64,000 nucleotides of DNA from Coptis chinensis (lineage: Eukaryota > Streptophyta > Magnoliopsida > Ranunculales > Ranunculaceae), in the NCBI GenBank assembly GCA_015680905.1, contig CM027381.1, forward strand, positions 63,663,501 to 63,727,500, written 5' to 3'. The number at the start of each line of letters is the position of its first letter. The stretch's first letter is position 1. This document shows positions 22,855 to 34,479 of this stretch, one piece after another. Under the pieces are notes generated by a model. That model made no database searches and was not told the DNA's origin. It saw only the letters and a program-made list of their open reading frames with translations. A program made the translations under genes and the position numbers.

Positions 22855-24467
22855 TGACACTCACTCTTTTTGTGTGTAGATGAGATATGGTATATGGATG
22901 ATGATAGATAGATGATGTAGATGGATGATGGTCATTGAACAAAATAGAAGTGTATCAAAACCTAATTATCCCTTAATAAGTAAAGGATGAGTAGGGTATC
23001 GTTCCTCAATAAGTGAAGGACAGGACTGGAAAGGGGGTTTGAGGGATTAAAAACTATGATTGTAGAGATTTTAGATTCTAATGCTAAACTAAACTAAATT
23101 AACTAAACTATTGAGAATTTATAAGATAGGTAATTCAAGAAATTAGAATCCACCGATACTTTTGATTCAATGACCTTTTGCTTTATGGTTGTTCTCACAA
23201 GTAGACTACAATTAGGTAATCGAGTGAGTGTCGATGCCCCTCTTGGACGAAACATCGTTAATAATTAACTCTACTTAAGGTTGTTCCTATGTTTATGCTA
23301 TTAATATCTTCTTTCCTTTTATGTGCCCTTAGGCACCAATTCAATGAATCACCATCTAAGGCAAACACAAGGAATACTTCCCTTACTCTAAAACACTACA
23401 CAACTAGAAGAAAAGTAGAGAGTAATAGTATAATAGTCAATTACAATAAATAATACTCTATTCTAGCATTATATTCAATTGTGATAAATAAAAGCATGTC
23501 ACTAGCAAATATTCAATCGCAATAAATAAAACCCTAAACTAGCATGATATTCGATTGCAATAAATAAAAACCTTAATCTATACTTCCATCCCCTGGTCTG
23601 GGCAATGGAACTAATAACTAAAAACATAAATAACTAACATGATTGAAGAACACCATGAACCAAAAGAATCATTAAACCCTAAGCACCGGCTTCATCTCCT
23701 CCCTTGAAGGAGAATATTAGCCTTCCATAAAGAAGGAAGAACACAAAGAACGAGAAGAAGAAGAGTCAAAGAATATAAGACTAGAAAGACTAATTTATTA
23801 AAACTCAACTAGTTAAAATCGAATATTTTATTATTAATATCTCTCTGCCTCAAGTTTTGGAGACAAGAGTATAAGTGAATTGGCAAATTACATGAGGCAC
23901 TTAGGTCCTCTATTTATAGGGGTTACAATGAGTTCTAGAAGCATTCCAAACCGCCATTTGTTTTCTAATACAAATCAACTTCTTTCAGAGTCCAACTTCG
24001 TCTCCAAAATTAAGAAGGAAGTGGCTACAGTGTTATTTCATATGTCTAGACTCACGATCCTTGTGTCTCAGACGCCAGCAATGCGTCTGGACGCACGATC
24101 TATGGGTCCCAGATCGCGGAAGTTTATTTTTCCTATTTTGCTCTATCCTTCTATCCTCTTTTGCGGGCTTTGGTCCAAGCAACGAATCCTTTGGCCTTGG
24201 GCTTCCAAATAGGCTTTAAAATAGGTCCAAGTCGCATCTTTAATAGCTTCAATTCCTTGGCCTTCTCCATGATTGTTCACAGGCTTCCTATGTGATCTTT
24301 AATGCTCTGAATTGCTCCGTTTTATCCCATTTTCTCTAATATTCCACAAAACTCTCTTTTTCACCTGTAGAATCATAAAACATAACTTACAAATACTATT
24401 AGTCCACTAAGATGGCTAAACAAGAGGCATAATTGACCGTTAAATTGCACTTTTTGAGCATTTATCA
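22855..24467 (-). repeat. E4 3' LTR (1613 bp)
   Basis: Plus-strand edges are TGACACTCACTC and GAGCATTTATCA; on the element strand it starts TGATAAATGCTC. It pairs with 30098-31723. Confidence 0.88.
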
Positions 24468-26413
24468 TAACTCTCAACTAGCCTTTTGCTAGTCTCTTAG
24501 CAAATAAGATAAAAAAATAGATAAGTGATCAAAATCACATCCTAATAACAAAAATAAAATCCTAACTCACTTTCACAGGCATCGCGATTGCATTTACCAT
24601 ATGTAACAAGGCTTTAAACCTTTAAGTTCCCCAAAAAGGACGAGTTATAGTCTCGTGAGGGTTTTCAGGTGATATACCCACAAAATCAATCAATAGCATG
24701 TTCAAGAATGATAGTATTTTTCAGAAAGAGAAATTCCTTACCCACTTAGTGCTTACTCCAATAGACGATCTCCATTGCTAACTACATTGTTGCAAAGACT
24801 CATAGATTATGATGGGAGATAGTAAAAATTGACAAAATTCTCAATCAAGGTTTATGTGTGTACTTAGTCAATCTCCTATACTCTCTTATCCAAGAAACGG
24901 AATCCCTAGTTTACCTTTAGACAGATAATCTCGATTTTTAATCCTCACCGGTCATACTCTCAGAAAAGAATCTCTCAGAAGATGGTATACTATTTTACCT
25001 CATGTATGTGGGGAAAAGAATAATGAATACGAACATCCCACATACTACCTTGAAAAACAAACTTCTGGATGAAAGTAGTCTCATGAAAAGAATGTCAATC
25101 ACATATGAAGTGTCGGGTCCTTCACTTTAGCATCCTCTCACTTATTCTAGACTTCGTACCATACTTTAGTGATAAGTCATGGGTTGTAACTTGGCTTAGG
25201 TATTGGTTTATGAAGGAAAGGTAAAAAGGATTCAAAGGTTGTTTCTAAAAACATTAAGGGTTTTGCTTCTTTCTTTGGAAGATTTCTTTAAATTTTGTAT
25301 TGCAGAGAAAATTCTTCCTTTGTATTAGCTTTTCCATCCATTCTGTTCAACTTTTTTTTTTTTTTAATTTCTTTTTTCTTTAGCTCAGTGGTATATCCTT
25401 TATTAGTACTGGATATGCTTGTTTTCCATTAGCTTCTTTCACTTAGAATAGAATGATGGTCTTCATTGTATCTCTCTGGTATTTTCTTGTAATCTTCCTT
25501 TTATGATATTTCTTCCCTCTTTGTGCCCTTTGTATTCTCAGAAACATATAGGTATGGCTGATAAAGATTACTCCTTGTCTGGAGTTGGGTAAAAGGTAAA
25601 GGGTTTTATGAAAGAAAATAGCTTATTGTAAGGCTCAAAAGGGTTTAACATGATGGTCCTACTAGGTGGGATAAAGGCTGAATAGGTTCACTACTTGACT
25701 TATCAGTATGATACTCTGTTTCGAATAGACTACAAGACCTAATGGCTATCTCCCCAGTTTATTTCACTTAGTGATTAACCAAATCAATAAATAATGAGAC
25801 TATATTACAACGACATAAAGAACTGAATGATGTTGAGTCACTAAGACTCGGATTTTTTGTAAGACTCTCTAAAAAATGGGTATAAAGCTCAAGTCTCACG
25901 GGCTAAGTCTAAAAATTCTACTTCCAGTTTACTAGGGGTTTAAATCTCTCTTCTAGCAAAAGTACACAAAATTGACCAAGTACTATGGTGGTGCCTTGAT
26001 AAAGAATTCTATCAACAAGAACTATGTCTGAGCATAATAAATAGTCTAAGCGGTAATGAAATCAATAATATCAACTATCTATCAAACTCAACACTAAGCA
26101 AGATATAATATATATATCCCAGACTCATCATTAAAATTCATTTTTCTCATGCTGCTGATATAGAAACAAAAATATTTTTATTTTTGAAAACTAATTTTCA
26201 AAATTCATTTCTCAAGTACACCCTCCCCCAACTTAACATATACATTGTCCTCAATGTACATAAATTAAGTAAATGAAATGAATGAGAAAAGGGAAGATGT
26301 TACCATTGATGCCAAATATCAAAACTAATCCCAAAAATAAGAACATTTCCTTTTACCATTTTTTTTGTTAGGTCCTTTTAAGTCAGATCCCTAAGACTAT
26401 ATATCATGCATTA
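24468..26413 (-). other. E4 3' noncoding region
   Basis: No gene. It contains a block matching the Athila-family 3' region in order: ATCGCGATTGCATTTACCAT, the 21-nt hairpin position (24619-24639) and a CTCGTGAGGGTTTTC block. A polypurine-like CCCTCCCCCAACTTA (about 26220) is seen on the plus strand. Confidence 0.6.
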
Positions 26414-26950
26414 TCAATTTGGAGTGAGGAGATCAAATTTTTTTACCCAAATCTGACGAATGTCTGGAGGACGAGGAGGTCTCACCTTGTGGGTTGTCAA
26501 AAATAGTCCTTGATATGCTGGAAAGATTGTTGGTGAAGTTGCTTCTCTACCTTGAACTATTTTAGGTCTGATAATTGTGTGATAGGCCTTGTGGTTCCTC
26601 TGTGTAGAAGATTGACAAAAATCTTTTTTTCTAACAGGACAATAGTATCTAATATTCCCTTTACCACCACAGTAATGATAATAGATGTCCGGCTGACTGT
26701 GCTCAAAGTGGGTGGTAGACTGGTTCACATACTTCTCTTGTTCAGACAATGATGGTGTAGAAGAAGCTTCAACAGTGTAATGCTTCTTATCAATATGGTC
26801 TACTTTTTGCTTTAGAAGACTCATTTCAGTTTCTATATTCTATTATTTTTCCAAAACTTTTTTAAGCTGATTCTCTAGCAACTAATTTTTCTGGGAAAAA
26901 GTTTGTTGTTCATCTTAATGAAATGTAGAGTTCATCTTCTTAAGATATGA
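26414..26950 (-). pseudogene. E4 third ORF: coiled coil and zinc knuckle, copia-like
   Basis: MSLLKQKVDHIDKKHYTVEA follows a coiled-coil-like stretch. A knuckle-like YYHYCGGKGNIRYYCPVRKK comes next, and RQIWVKKFDLL near the end. This resembles the gag tail that precedes protease in many plant copia elements (CHYCGxKGHIRPFC ... IWVKK), here placed downstream of a gypsy-type protease. It is broken. Capture from a copia element is inference. Confidence 0.4.
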
Positions 26951-27690
26951 TACTCTCTCTGTCAATTTTCCATTATGCTCACTTAAATCCTGAATTTTCT
27001 GCAGAGATTGAGCATTTTCAATTGTATCTTCGAATGGGACGAATTCTTGTATCATGCTATCAAGGAAGTACACCTCTCCACCTTCGGCGTCATCACAATC
27101 CTTATACAACAGGTGAAAGATATTTATGTCCATGGACATCTTACCAAAGTTGATCTTCATTTCACCGTTGTAGCAATTTATCAATGCTTTTGCGGTAGCG
27201 AGGAAAGGTCAGCCTAGAATAATTTGAATTTTATCAAAGGCCTCCTGGGTGTCTATCACAATGAAATCTACTGGATAGTAGAAATCAGCTACTTGAATAA
27301 GAACATCCTCAACTATGCCTCTGGGAACCTTGGTAGAACAGTCAACCAACTTTAATTTGACTTTTGTAGGCTTTAGGTCTCCAGGCCCAACGCTTGGTAC
27401 ACATGATATGGCAAGAGATTAACACTATCACCAAGGTCTAAAAAGCATTATTTGTGAATTTTTCTCCTATCTTGCATGATATTGTAGGACTTCCTGGATC
27501 TTTGAGCTTGACTAGAGCTTGCTGATGGATAATAGATGTTGTTTGTCCAGCTAGAAACGCTCGCTTTGGAACATGAGTACTTCTCTTTATGTTGCATGCA
27601 TCTATCAAGAATTTGACATATGATGGCAACTACTTGATCGCTTTGAGAAAGGGGATATTGATGTTATCTTTCTCAAATGCCTCCTTCATC
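26951..27690 (-). pseudogene. E4 aspartic protease region
   Basis: Fragments such as LKDPGSPTISCKIGEKFTNN and MINCYNGEMKINFGKMSMDI correspond to the E1 protease pieces (DPGRPTVQCTLG and LINCRDGSMSMSFG). The segment between, read on the minus strand, gives the typical LADRS-like and FYYPVDF-like blocks. Broken. Confidence 0.65.
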
Positions 27691-29457
27691 TCTAAAAATT
27701 GCTTGTCCTTTTCTCTTTGAGCAAAAAACATAGGAAAAGGTGCCTTTGGTACAAACACATCAGCATGTGTCTGCTCTTCTTTCTCTTGGCATTCTTGCAT
27801 ATCTTGTCTTGGTTATCTTGACAAATGGGAGTTGAAAGGATTTCTCCCACTTCCTTTCGAAGTTCATTTGAAATCTTGACCGATTGCTCTGTAGCAATGT
27901 CATCATGAGAAGGTAAGTCAACCTTGTTGTCTATTTTCAATCCTGATCTAAGAGTAGTAACTGAGCTGACATGATCATGGAGGTGATCAGTACTAGAAGT
28001 TGCCCTAATGTGGCATACATCTTCACTTGTCAATATTGGTTCCAATAAGCTAGGTTGAGTGGCTTGTGTCTTTACAGACAAAGCAATGGTGAGTTGGTCG
28101 ACCTTAGCTTCTAGTGACTCCATTCTAGAATATTGACTTGCCTGATATTGTTGGAGATTGAGTTGAGATTGTGCAATAAGCTCTAGAACACTTTCAAACT
28201 TCTGATTTTTCTGTGATAGCAAATTAATATCATTCTCCAGGTTGGCAGGTGCGACATAATTTCTCATAGGATTATGCATTAACTCTCCACTTGTATTGGA
28301 ATTCTGATGAGAGTATAATTGTTGTTGAGGAACCAACTGTGAAGCTTGACTTGTCTGTGGAATATAACTTTGATCTTGAGAACCTGGGGGTCCAGCGTTC
28401 TGTCTCCAATAATTGCCTTGAAAGTTATTACCACCTTGGTTGGGCCTCTGAAATGAGTTCATATTGTACTCCCCAACTGATGCATGTTGATAGTAAACAG
28501 GACATTCTAAAGTTGCATGAGAAGTGTTAGAACAGACTTCGCAGTATTTGCTAGCTTGCATGACTGGGAGAGATTTAGCTTGAGACTTGTTGATCTTGGA
28601 GGGATTCATGGAGAACTGGTTGAATTTCTTACTCAGAGTTTCAATGCTGGTGGCCAGGCTGGCCAATGTAGACTTCAGTTCTTGATCTAATTGTTCATGT
28701 GCTTGGTAACCAAATTGTTTTGGCTCACCCTCCATGCTAGCGACATCCTCGTTGCTAATAGTCCATTGTTGTGTTTGTTCAGCTAAATTCTCAAGAAAGT
28801 TGTAAGCTTCCTCTCCATCCATTGATGTAAACTTGCCTTTGTGCATTGACTATATCATCTGCTTGTTCATAGTAGAAGTCCTCGAAAGAAAAAATGAGCC
28901 CGTGTGCTCTTATCATAACCATGATGTGGACATGAGACTAGCAGATTATTGAATTTCTCCTAGCTTTGATGATATTCTTCAGTCACCTTCCCTTTGAAAT
29001 TGTTGATGACTTGCTGCATGGCATCTGTCTTCTGGTGTGGGTAGAACTTGTTCATAAACTTTGTTCTCAACTTTTCCCAGTTGTTGATTGAATTGATCAG
29101 CTGTGCAGTTAACCATTCGGATGCTTTACCTTCGAGTGAGAGCGGAAAAATAATTAATTTGATACTCTCATCCCTGATATTCTGGTTCTCGAAAGTTCTG
29201 AGGACTGATAGAAATTTGTTCATGTGAACATAAGGCTGAACATTGTCTGAACCATTGAACTTTGGAAGCATAGAGATTATTGATGCTCTAAGTTCAAACT
29301 GGTTAGCTTCTGTCTCTGGAAAAACAATACTGCTGGGTGGGTCTCCAATGATTGGCAAATAGAAATCACTCAGCTTCTTCCTCTATTGTGCTTGCATGGG
29401 TGGGATAGCTTCAGGATTATTGGTGTCCACAACACCTCCATCATTGGGTGCAGCCAT
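27691..29457 (-). pseudogene. E4 gag region
   Basis: The N-terminal start is near ATGGCTGCACCC (29457). The core (29358-28960) has LRASIISMLPKFNGSDNVQP, GKASEWLTAQLINSINNWEK and FMNKFYPHQKTDAMQQVINN, the retrotransposon gag pattern. The part 28846-27692 is long and Gln/Asn-rich with a CEVCSNTSHATLEC zinc knuckle. Nearly whole, with a few breaks. Confidence 0.75.
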
Positions 29458-30082
29458 TGTATCAATCTCGTCTGGTATTCTTGTGAGTCGGTTGTGAAAC
29501 CTTGTCCACTATTGTGTTCTTACCAGACGATGATATGGACGACGGGGCATATACTAGAAACTGCTATGCAAAAAATGACGAACACTATTCTACTATGCTT
29601 GAATGCAATTAAACTAATATGCAACTATTCCAAATTATACTAAAAAGCAAAACTACTTTCCTTCAACTGGGTTGAGCTTTGCATTAGTATCTCGCCCGTT
29701 GTCTAAAGCTGTCTCTTCCAGGGTTATGGTGAATCACTTGGATTGCTTAAGTACCACGGCCCACAGACGATAGTCCGTTTGTCAAGATTCAAACAAGAAA
29801 CACTAGAGTTTGATGTTTTGCTGTGTTGGCTTACAACTTCAATTGTTGAAAAGGTCCTAAATGCAATTATACTAGAAAGCAATAAAACTAAACTACGATG
29901 CAACTACACTAAGAATGAAATAAAAAGAATGAAGATTTGACTAACCTGGATGGTAGATCTTGTCTTCGAGATGTCCTTCAAGCTTCTTTCTTTCTTAAAA
30001 GGATGGATGATGCGGCTAAAATTACCTCAAAATCCAAAGTTCTAATCTTGAAGGAAAACATTAAACATAAACAACTTAAAAC
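29458..30082 (-). other. E4 leader
   Basis: Noncoding leader between primer site and gag. No GCGC motif array like that of the E1/E5/E6 leaders was noticed. Confidence 0.55.
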
Positions 30083-30097
30083 GGCAGCAACGCCATT

Positions 30098-31723
30098 TGA
30101 CACTCACTCCTTTTGTGTGTAGATGAGATATGGTATATGGATGATGGTAGATAGATGATGTAGATGGATGATGGTCGTTGAACAAAATAGAAGCGTATCA
30201 AAACCTAATTATCCCTCAATAAATAAAGGATGAGTAGGGTATCGTTCCACTTTTAAGTGTATGTTATGTGAAGGACATGACTGGAAAGGGGGTTTGAGGG
30301 ATTAAAAACTATGATTGTAGAGATTTTAGATTCTAATGCTAAACTAAACTAACTAAACTATTAAGAATTTATAAGAGAGGGAATTCAAGAAATTAGAATC
30401 CACCGATACTTTTGATTCAATGACCTTTTGCTTCATGGTTGTTCTCACAAGTAGATTACAATTAGGCAATCGAGCGAGTGCCAATGCCCTCTTGGACGAA
30501 ACAACGTTAACAATTAACTCTACTTAAGGTTGTTCCTATGTTTATGCTATTAATATCTTCTTTCCTTTTATGTGCGCTTGGGCAGCTATTCAATGAATCA
30601 CCATTTAAGGCAAACACAAGGAATACTTCCCTTATTCTAAAATACTACACAACTAGAAGAAAAGTAGAGAATAATAGTATAATATTCAATTACAATAAAT
30701 AAAACCCTATTCTAGCATTATATTCAATTGTAATAAATAAAATCATGTCACTAGCAAATATTCAATTGCAATAAATAAAACATTAAACTAGCATGATATT
30801 TGATTGCAATAAATAAAAATCTTAATCTATACTTCCATCCCCTGGTATGGACAATGGAACTAATAACTAAAAACATAAATAACTAACCTGATTGAAGAAC
30901 ACCATGAACCAAAAGAATCATCAAACCCTAAGCACCGGCTTCATCTCCTCCCTTGAAGGAAAAGATTAGCCTTTCATAAAGAAGGAAGAACACGAATAAC
31001 GAGAAGAAGAAGAGTCGAAGAACATAAGACTAGAACGACTAATTTATTAAAACTCGATTAGTTAAAACCGAATCCTTTATTATTAATATCTCTCTGCCTC
31101 AAGTTCTGGAGACAGGAGTATAAGTGAATTGGAAAATTACATGAGGCACTTAGGTCCTCTATTTATAGGGGTTACAATGAGTTCTAGAAGCATTCCAAAC
31201 CGCCATTTGTTTCCTAATACAAATCAACTTCTTTCAGAGTCCAACTTCGTCTCCAAAACTGAGAAGGAAGTAGCTACAAGAAACAAAGTTTCATGCGTCC
31301 CGACGCGACGATCCCTTCGCGTCTCGAGGCGTGAGCAATGTGTCTGGACGCATGATCCATGCGTCCCATACGCGGAAGTCTATTTTCCCTCTTTTGCTCT
31401 ATCTTTCTATCCTCTTTTGCGGGCTTTGATCCAAGCAACGAATCCTTTGGCCTTGGGCTTCCAAATAAGCTTTAAGATAGGTCCAAGTCGCATCTTTAAT
31501 AGCTTTAATTTCTTGGCCTTCTCCATGATTATCCACGGGCTTCCTATGTGATCTTTAATGCTCCGAATTGCTCCGTTTTACCCCCTTTTCTCTAATATTC
31601 CACAAAACTCTTTTTTTCACCTGTAGAATCATAAAATATAACTTACAAACACTATTAGTCTACTAAGATGGCTAAACAAGAGGCATAATCGAGGGTTAAA
31701 TTGCACTTTTTGAGCACTTATCA
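30098..31723 (-). repeat. E4 5' LTR (1626 bp)
   Basis: Plus-strand edges are TGACACTCACTCC and GAGCACTTATCA; the primer site lies at 30083-30095 beside it. It holds a stretch of GCGTC-type motifs (about 31295-31375). Confidence 0.88.
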
Positions 31724-31728
31724 AATGC

Positions 31729-32475
31729 TTGCTGGCTAATTCCGTATGACCAAAGCTAAGTCTACGAATGGTGAGCATGAGACGAAAGAATTTCAAAATA
31801 TTCCTTATGCATCTGCAATGAGAAGTTTGATGTATGCAATGGTGTGTACAAGATCGGATATTGCTTACACCATTTGTGTTGTAAGCTATTTTCTGTCAAA
31901 TCCAGGTAAAGAGCATTGGGAAAGTGTTAAGTAGATATTGAGATATCTCAAGGGCACTTCAAAGGCGTGTTTGTATTGTGGTGGGAGTAACACCTTACTT
32001 GAAGGCTACACAGATGCAAACATGGCATGTGATGTTGACTTGATGAAGTCCACTTTCGGTTTTTTGTTTACATTTGTAGAGGGAGCAATTTCTTGGCAAT
32101 CGAAGTTGCTACAGTGTGTTTCCCTCTTTCCACTATAGAAGACGAGTATATTGCAATCATTAAGTGTTGCAAAGAGATATTATGGGTGAAGAAGTTCTTC
32201 AATAAACTAGGGCTAAAGTAGAAATAGTTTATGGTATTATGCGATAGTCAGAGTGCCATCCATTTGAGCAAGAATATGAGTTTTCATTCTAGATCTAAGC
32301 ACATACATGTGCGTTATCATTGGATTAGAGAACTTCTCAAAGAGAAGTGATTATATGCATTGAGAAGATCCATACCGACAAGAATGGGTCGGATATGATG
32401 ACCAAAGTTTTGTTGAAGGGCAAGTTTGATGTTTATTGTGCTACCGCCGGATTAGTAGCATACTCCTCCTATTGA
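31729..32475 (+). pseudogene. E3 RNase H region
   Basis: LMYAMVCTRSDIAYTICVVS, ILRYLKGTSKACLYCGG, EGYTDANMACDVDLMKSTFG and the HIHVRYHWIRE-type end are copia RNase H motifs. This is the continuation of E3 after E4. Confidence 0.85.
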
Positions 32476-32508
32476 TTTGGGAATGTGTGGAGGTATCCCC
32501 CCTCATGG

Positions 32509-32524
32509 CTCAGGAGGGGGAGAA
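32509..32524 (+). other. E3 polypurine tract
   Basis: CAGGAGGGGGAGAA directly before the 3' LTR start TGTTGGGTGG. Confidence 0.85.
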
Positions 32525-33002
32525 TGTTGGGTGGTCCCTCACCATGTGAATTCAGTATTGACTTGTTGAGATTACACATGTGGCGCACACCCTTAGATTT
32601 GCCTTGTGTGAGGGGTGCACGCCCTCATGAGGTGAATACACCTAGACATGAGGTGAGTACGCCAAGACATGAGTACTGACTAATTGTTCACAAGGGGCAG
32701 ACACCCTTGAATATGCTTGGCGAGAGGGGCGCACGCCCCCATGCCCTTGCACAGGTAGAGTTCCGATTTTTCACAAATAAATTGAAATTATTTGGAATTT
32801 CATTTTACACCAAAATTTCATAATACTATATAAAAGAAGTTATGATTTTGACCCATAACATGAGAGAGAGAGAGAGAAACCAAATTTGAGAGTAACTAAA
32901 ATTAAGAGAAAACCTTTGCAAAGAGATAAAACTTGTAAGGAGAGAGATTAATGAACAAACTATATCTTAGCGAAGATCGATTGGTATCGTTTTCCCCAAA
33001 CA
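32525..33002 (+). repeat. E3 3' LTR
   Basis: Starts TGTTGGGTGGTCCCTCACC and ends near CCCCAAACA; about 478 bp. It shares start, TATA region (TACTATATAAAAG, about 32830) and end with the 5' LTR but has a different, shorter upstream half with GCGCACGCCC-type repeats. Confidence 0.75.
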
Positions 33003-33697
33003 AAATGTGATCATGTTAGAGGAGACAAAATTTGTGATGATAGAAGATCGTCAATGGCCTTTAATTAAGAAGTCTTATGGAGATCACGTTCGAAGAATTA
33101 TGTTTTTTCACAACTCTTGCTACTTATGTTGTTTTGTTTGATAAAAGGCTCCCCTTCAAGCTGCTTTAGATATCCCAGAGGAATCCGACAAGGTAATACT
33201 TTATATCCTTATATTTTCAATCTTTGTGCTGAAGTTATCTACTTAAAGCTGCACCATTTTCAATCTAGAAAAATCTACAAGGTCATCAATTTACTAATTA
33301 TAGAGCATTCTTTTCACACACATTGGCAACATTCGAAATACCACTTCTCTCCTTTGATTGGAAATTGAAAGGTTTCAGCATACATTGACAACTTGAAAAT
33401 ATGCTTTGTTATCAAAGGACAGTTGACTTACGGTTATAAATAAATTATGGTTAATCTACACTCCCCACCTAAATCTTGTCTTTTGTTCGATTGCCAGTGA
33501 ATATCATTGAGAAGCTCGATCAATTTTGTAGGTATTTTTTTTTTGGGCCATGCCATTGGAAAATTAAAATTGCACTACTTTTCATGGGATCTAATATGTG
33601 GACAAATGAGTTTTGATGTTAAAGATTTGGAAATTCTGAATGTTGCAGTACTAGGAAAACAAGCCTTGTCTTTGCTACAACAACCTACTTTACTTCT
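33003..33697 (+). pseudogene. L1-type LINE remnant (RT and C-terminal motifs)
   Basis: GSPSSCFRYPRGIRQGNTLY followed by PYIFNLCAEV matches the RT block GxPxxxFxxxRGxRQGDPLSPxLFxLCAEVL of plant L1 elements. Further on, FDVKDLEILNVAVLGKQALS and LLQQPTLLL match the conserved stretch after the RT (xDLxxFNxALLxKQxWRLLxxP). The YADD region between them is lost. It is an old fragment without a tail; the MITE at 33701 is inserted at its right end. Confidence 0.65.
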
Positions 33698-33700
33698 TTA

Positions 33701-34236
33701 GAGCATTCCCAATGGCCCAATGGAACTTGTCACCCTTATACAATGGCCCAATGCATTCCTAATGGACTTTTAGGGGAAATAGCAACTTGTCACCCTTATA
33801 CAATGTCCCAATGCAAGGGTGACTATGGAAGTAGTTCTTCACTAGGTAACAGTGACAGTAGCACTTGCTACTGAGATAATTACTGAGTTGTGAACTTTAG
33901 GCTGAACCTTTCCTCGCAAGTTTTTTTTGTCTTCGGATGGGATGTTTCATTCCGTCCCTCGTGTTTTTCGACAATTTTTTTAGACGTGATGTTTCATTCC
34001 ATCTGCACCCATTTTTCTGATATTTTTTTATTTTTTACATTCAAACAGGATGTTTCATTCCGTCTCGGTCTCAAAATACAGTCAGACAGAATAAAACATC
34101 CTGTTTGAATTTTAAAGTCACATTTGCATTGCGCAACAGCTGGTAGCTTTTTACCAACAAGGTAGTTATGAGGGAAAATAGTCCTATATGGCGCCTATGT
34201 GGAGGTAACAAGTTGTTGTTTGCATTAGGAATGCTC
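33701..34236. mobile_element. PIF/Harbinger-type MITE with TTA target duplications
   Basis: Terminal inverted repeats GAGCATTCCCAATGG (left) and, reversed, GAGCATTCCTAATGC (right) are each flanked by TTA (33698-33700 and 34237-34239). It is 536 bp with no coding capacity. The left third has a duplicated AACTTGTCACCCTTATACAA block (about 33725 and 33785). An internal inverted repeat lies at 34041-34108. Confidence 0.7.
34041..34108. repeat. Inverted repeat within the MITE
   Basis: Arms TCAAACAGGATGTTTCATTC (34041-34060) and its near-complement GAATAAAACATCCTGTTTGA (34089-34108), with a loop of 28 nt. Related GGATGTTTCATTCCGTC motifs are repeated upstream at about 33938 and 33984. Confidence 0.7.
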
Positions 34237-34479
34237 TTATGGACTTCTACTATGAATATGAAGACAAAAAGTGTATGTTGCCTGCATGGTACTTTCTCTT
34301 TAATTAGAAAATCTTTACATAATCTTTTTGCTTGCAATGGCATGGCTTGACTCATGGGTTCTTGATATGCGTGCCTTTATCATTACCTTCGCTGCCCCAT
34401 CTTCTAGACTGTCATTTGGATAGGGTCTCCACCTTTATTGTCCCTGTGGCTCGATGCTAGAATGAACTCAATGAAGATA
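34237..34479. other. Unassigned spacer
   Basis: No gene, repeat or motif of note was recognised here. Confidence 0.4.

Larger units (their letters stand above)
22855..31723 (-). mobile_element. E4: Athila-like gag-protease element without pol, inserted in E3
   Basis: Bounded by AATGC target duplications (22850-22854 and 31724-31728). The two LTRs of about 1.6 kb start TGATAA and look well over 90% alike by eye, which suggests a fairly recent insertion. The primer site on the minus strand (30083-30095, TGGCGTTGCTGCC) resembles the tRNA-Asp type. The content is gag, protease and a third ORF with a zinc knuckle, then a long 3' noncoding region. No RT or integrase was found. It is broken at about five to eight places. 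Its LTR sequence differs from that of E1, E2, E5 and E6, so it is a separate family. Confidence 0.88.
18733..33002 (+). mobile_element. E3: Ty1/copia element (Tork/Tnt1-like), split by E4
   Basis: 5' LTR 18733-19456, initiator-Met tRNA primer site at 19458, then gag, protease and integrase, RT, E4 insertion (22855-31723), RNase H, polypurine tract and 3' LTR 32525-33002. The order PR-INT-RT-RH marks copia. Without E4 it is about 5.4 kb, a normal size. It is broken, with well over ten interruptions, and the two LTRs differ strongly, so it is old or mosaic. No clean target duplication was found. Confidence 0.85.

Noticed and set aside
18728-33007. Target-site duplication for the copia element
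   Set aside because: GAAAC on the left and AAAAT/AAACA on the right do not agree, so none is claimed.
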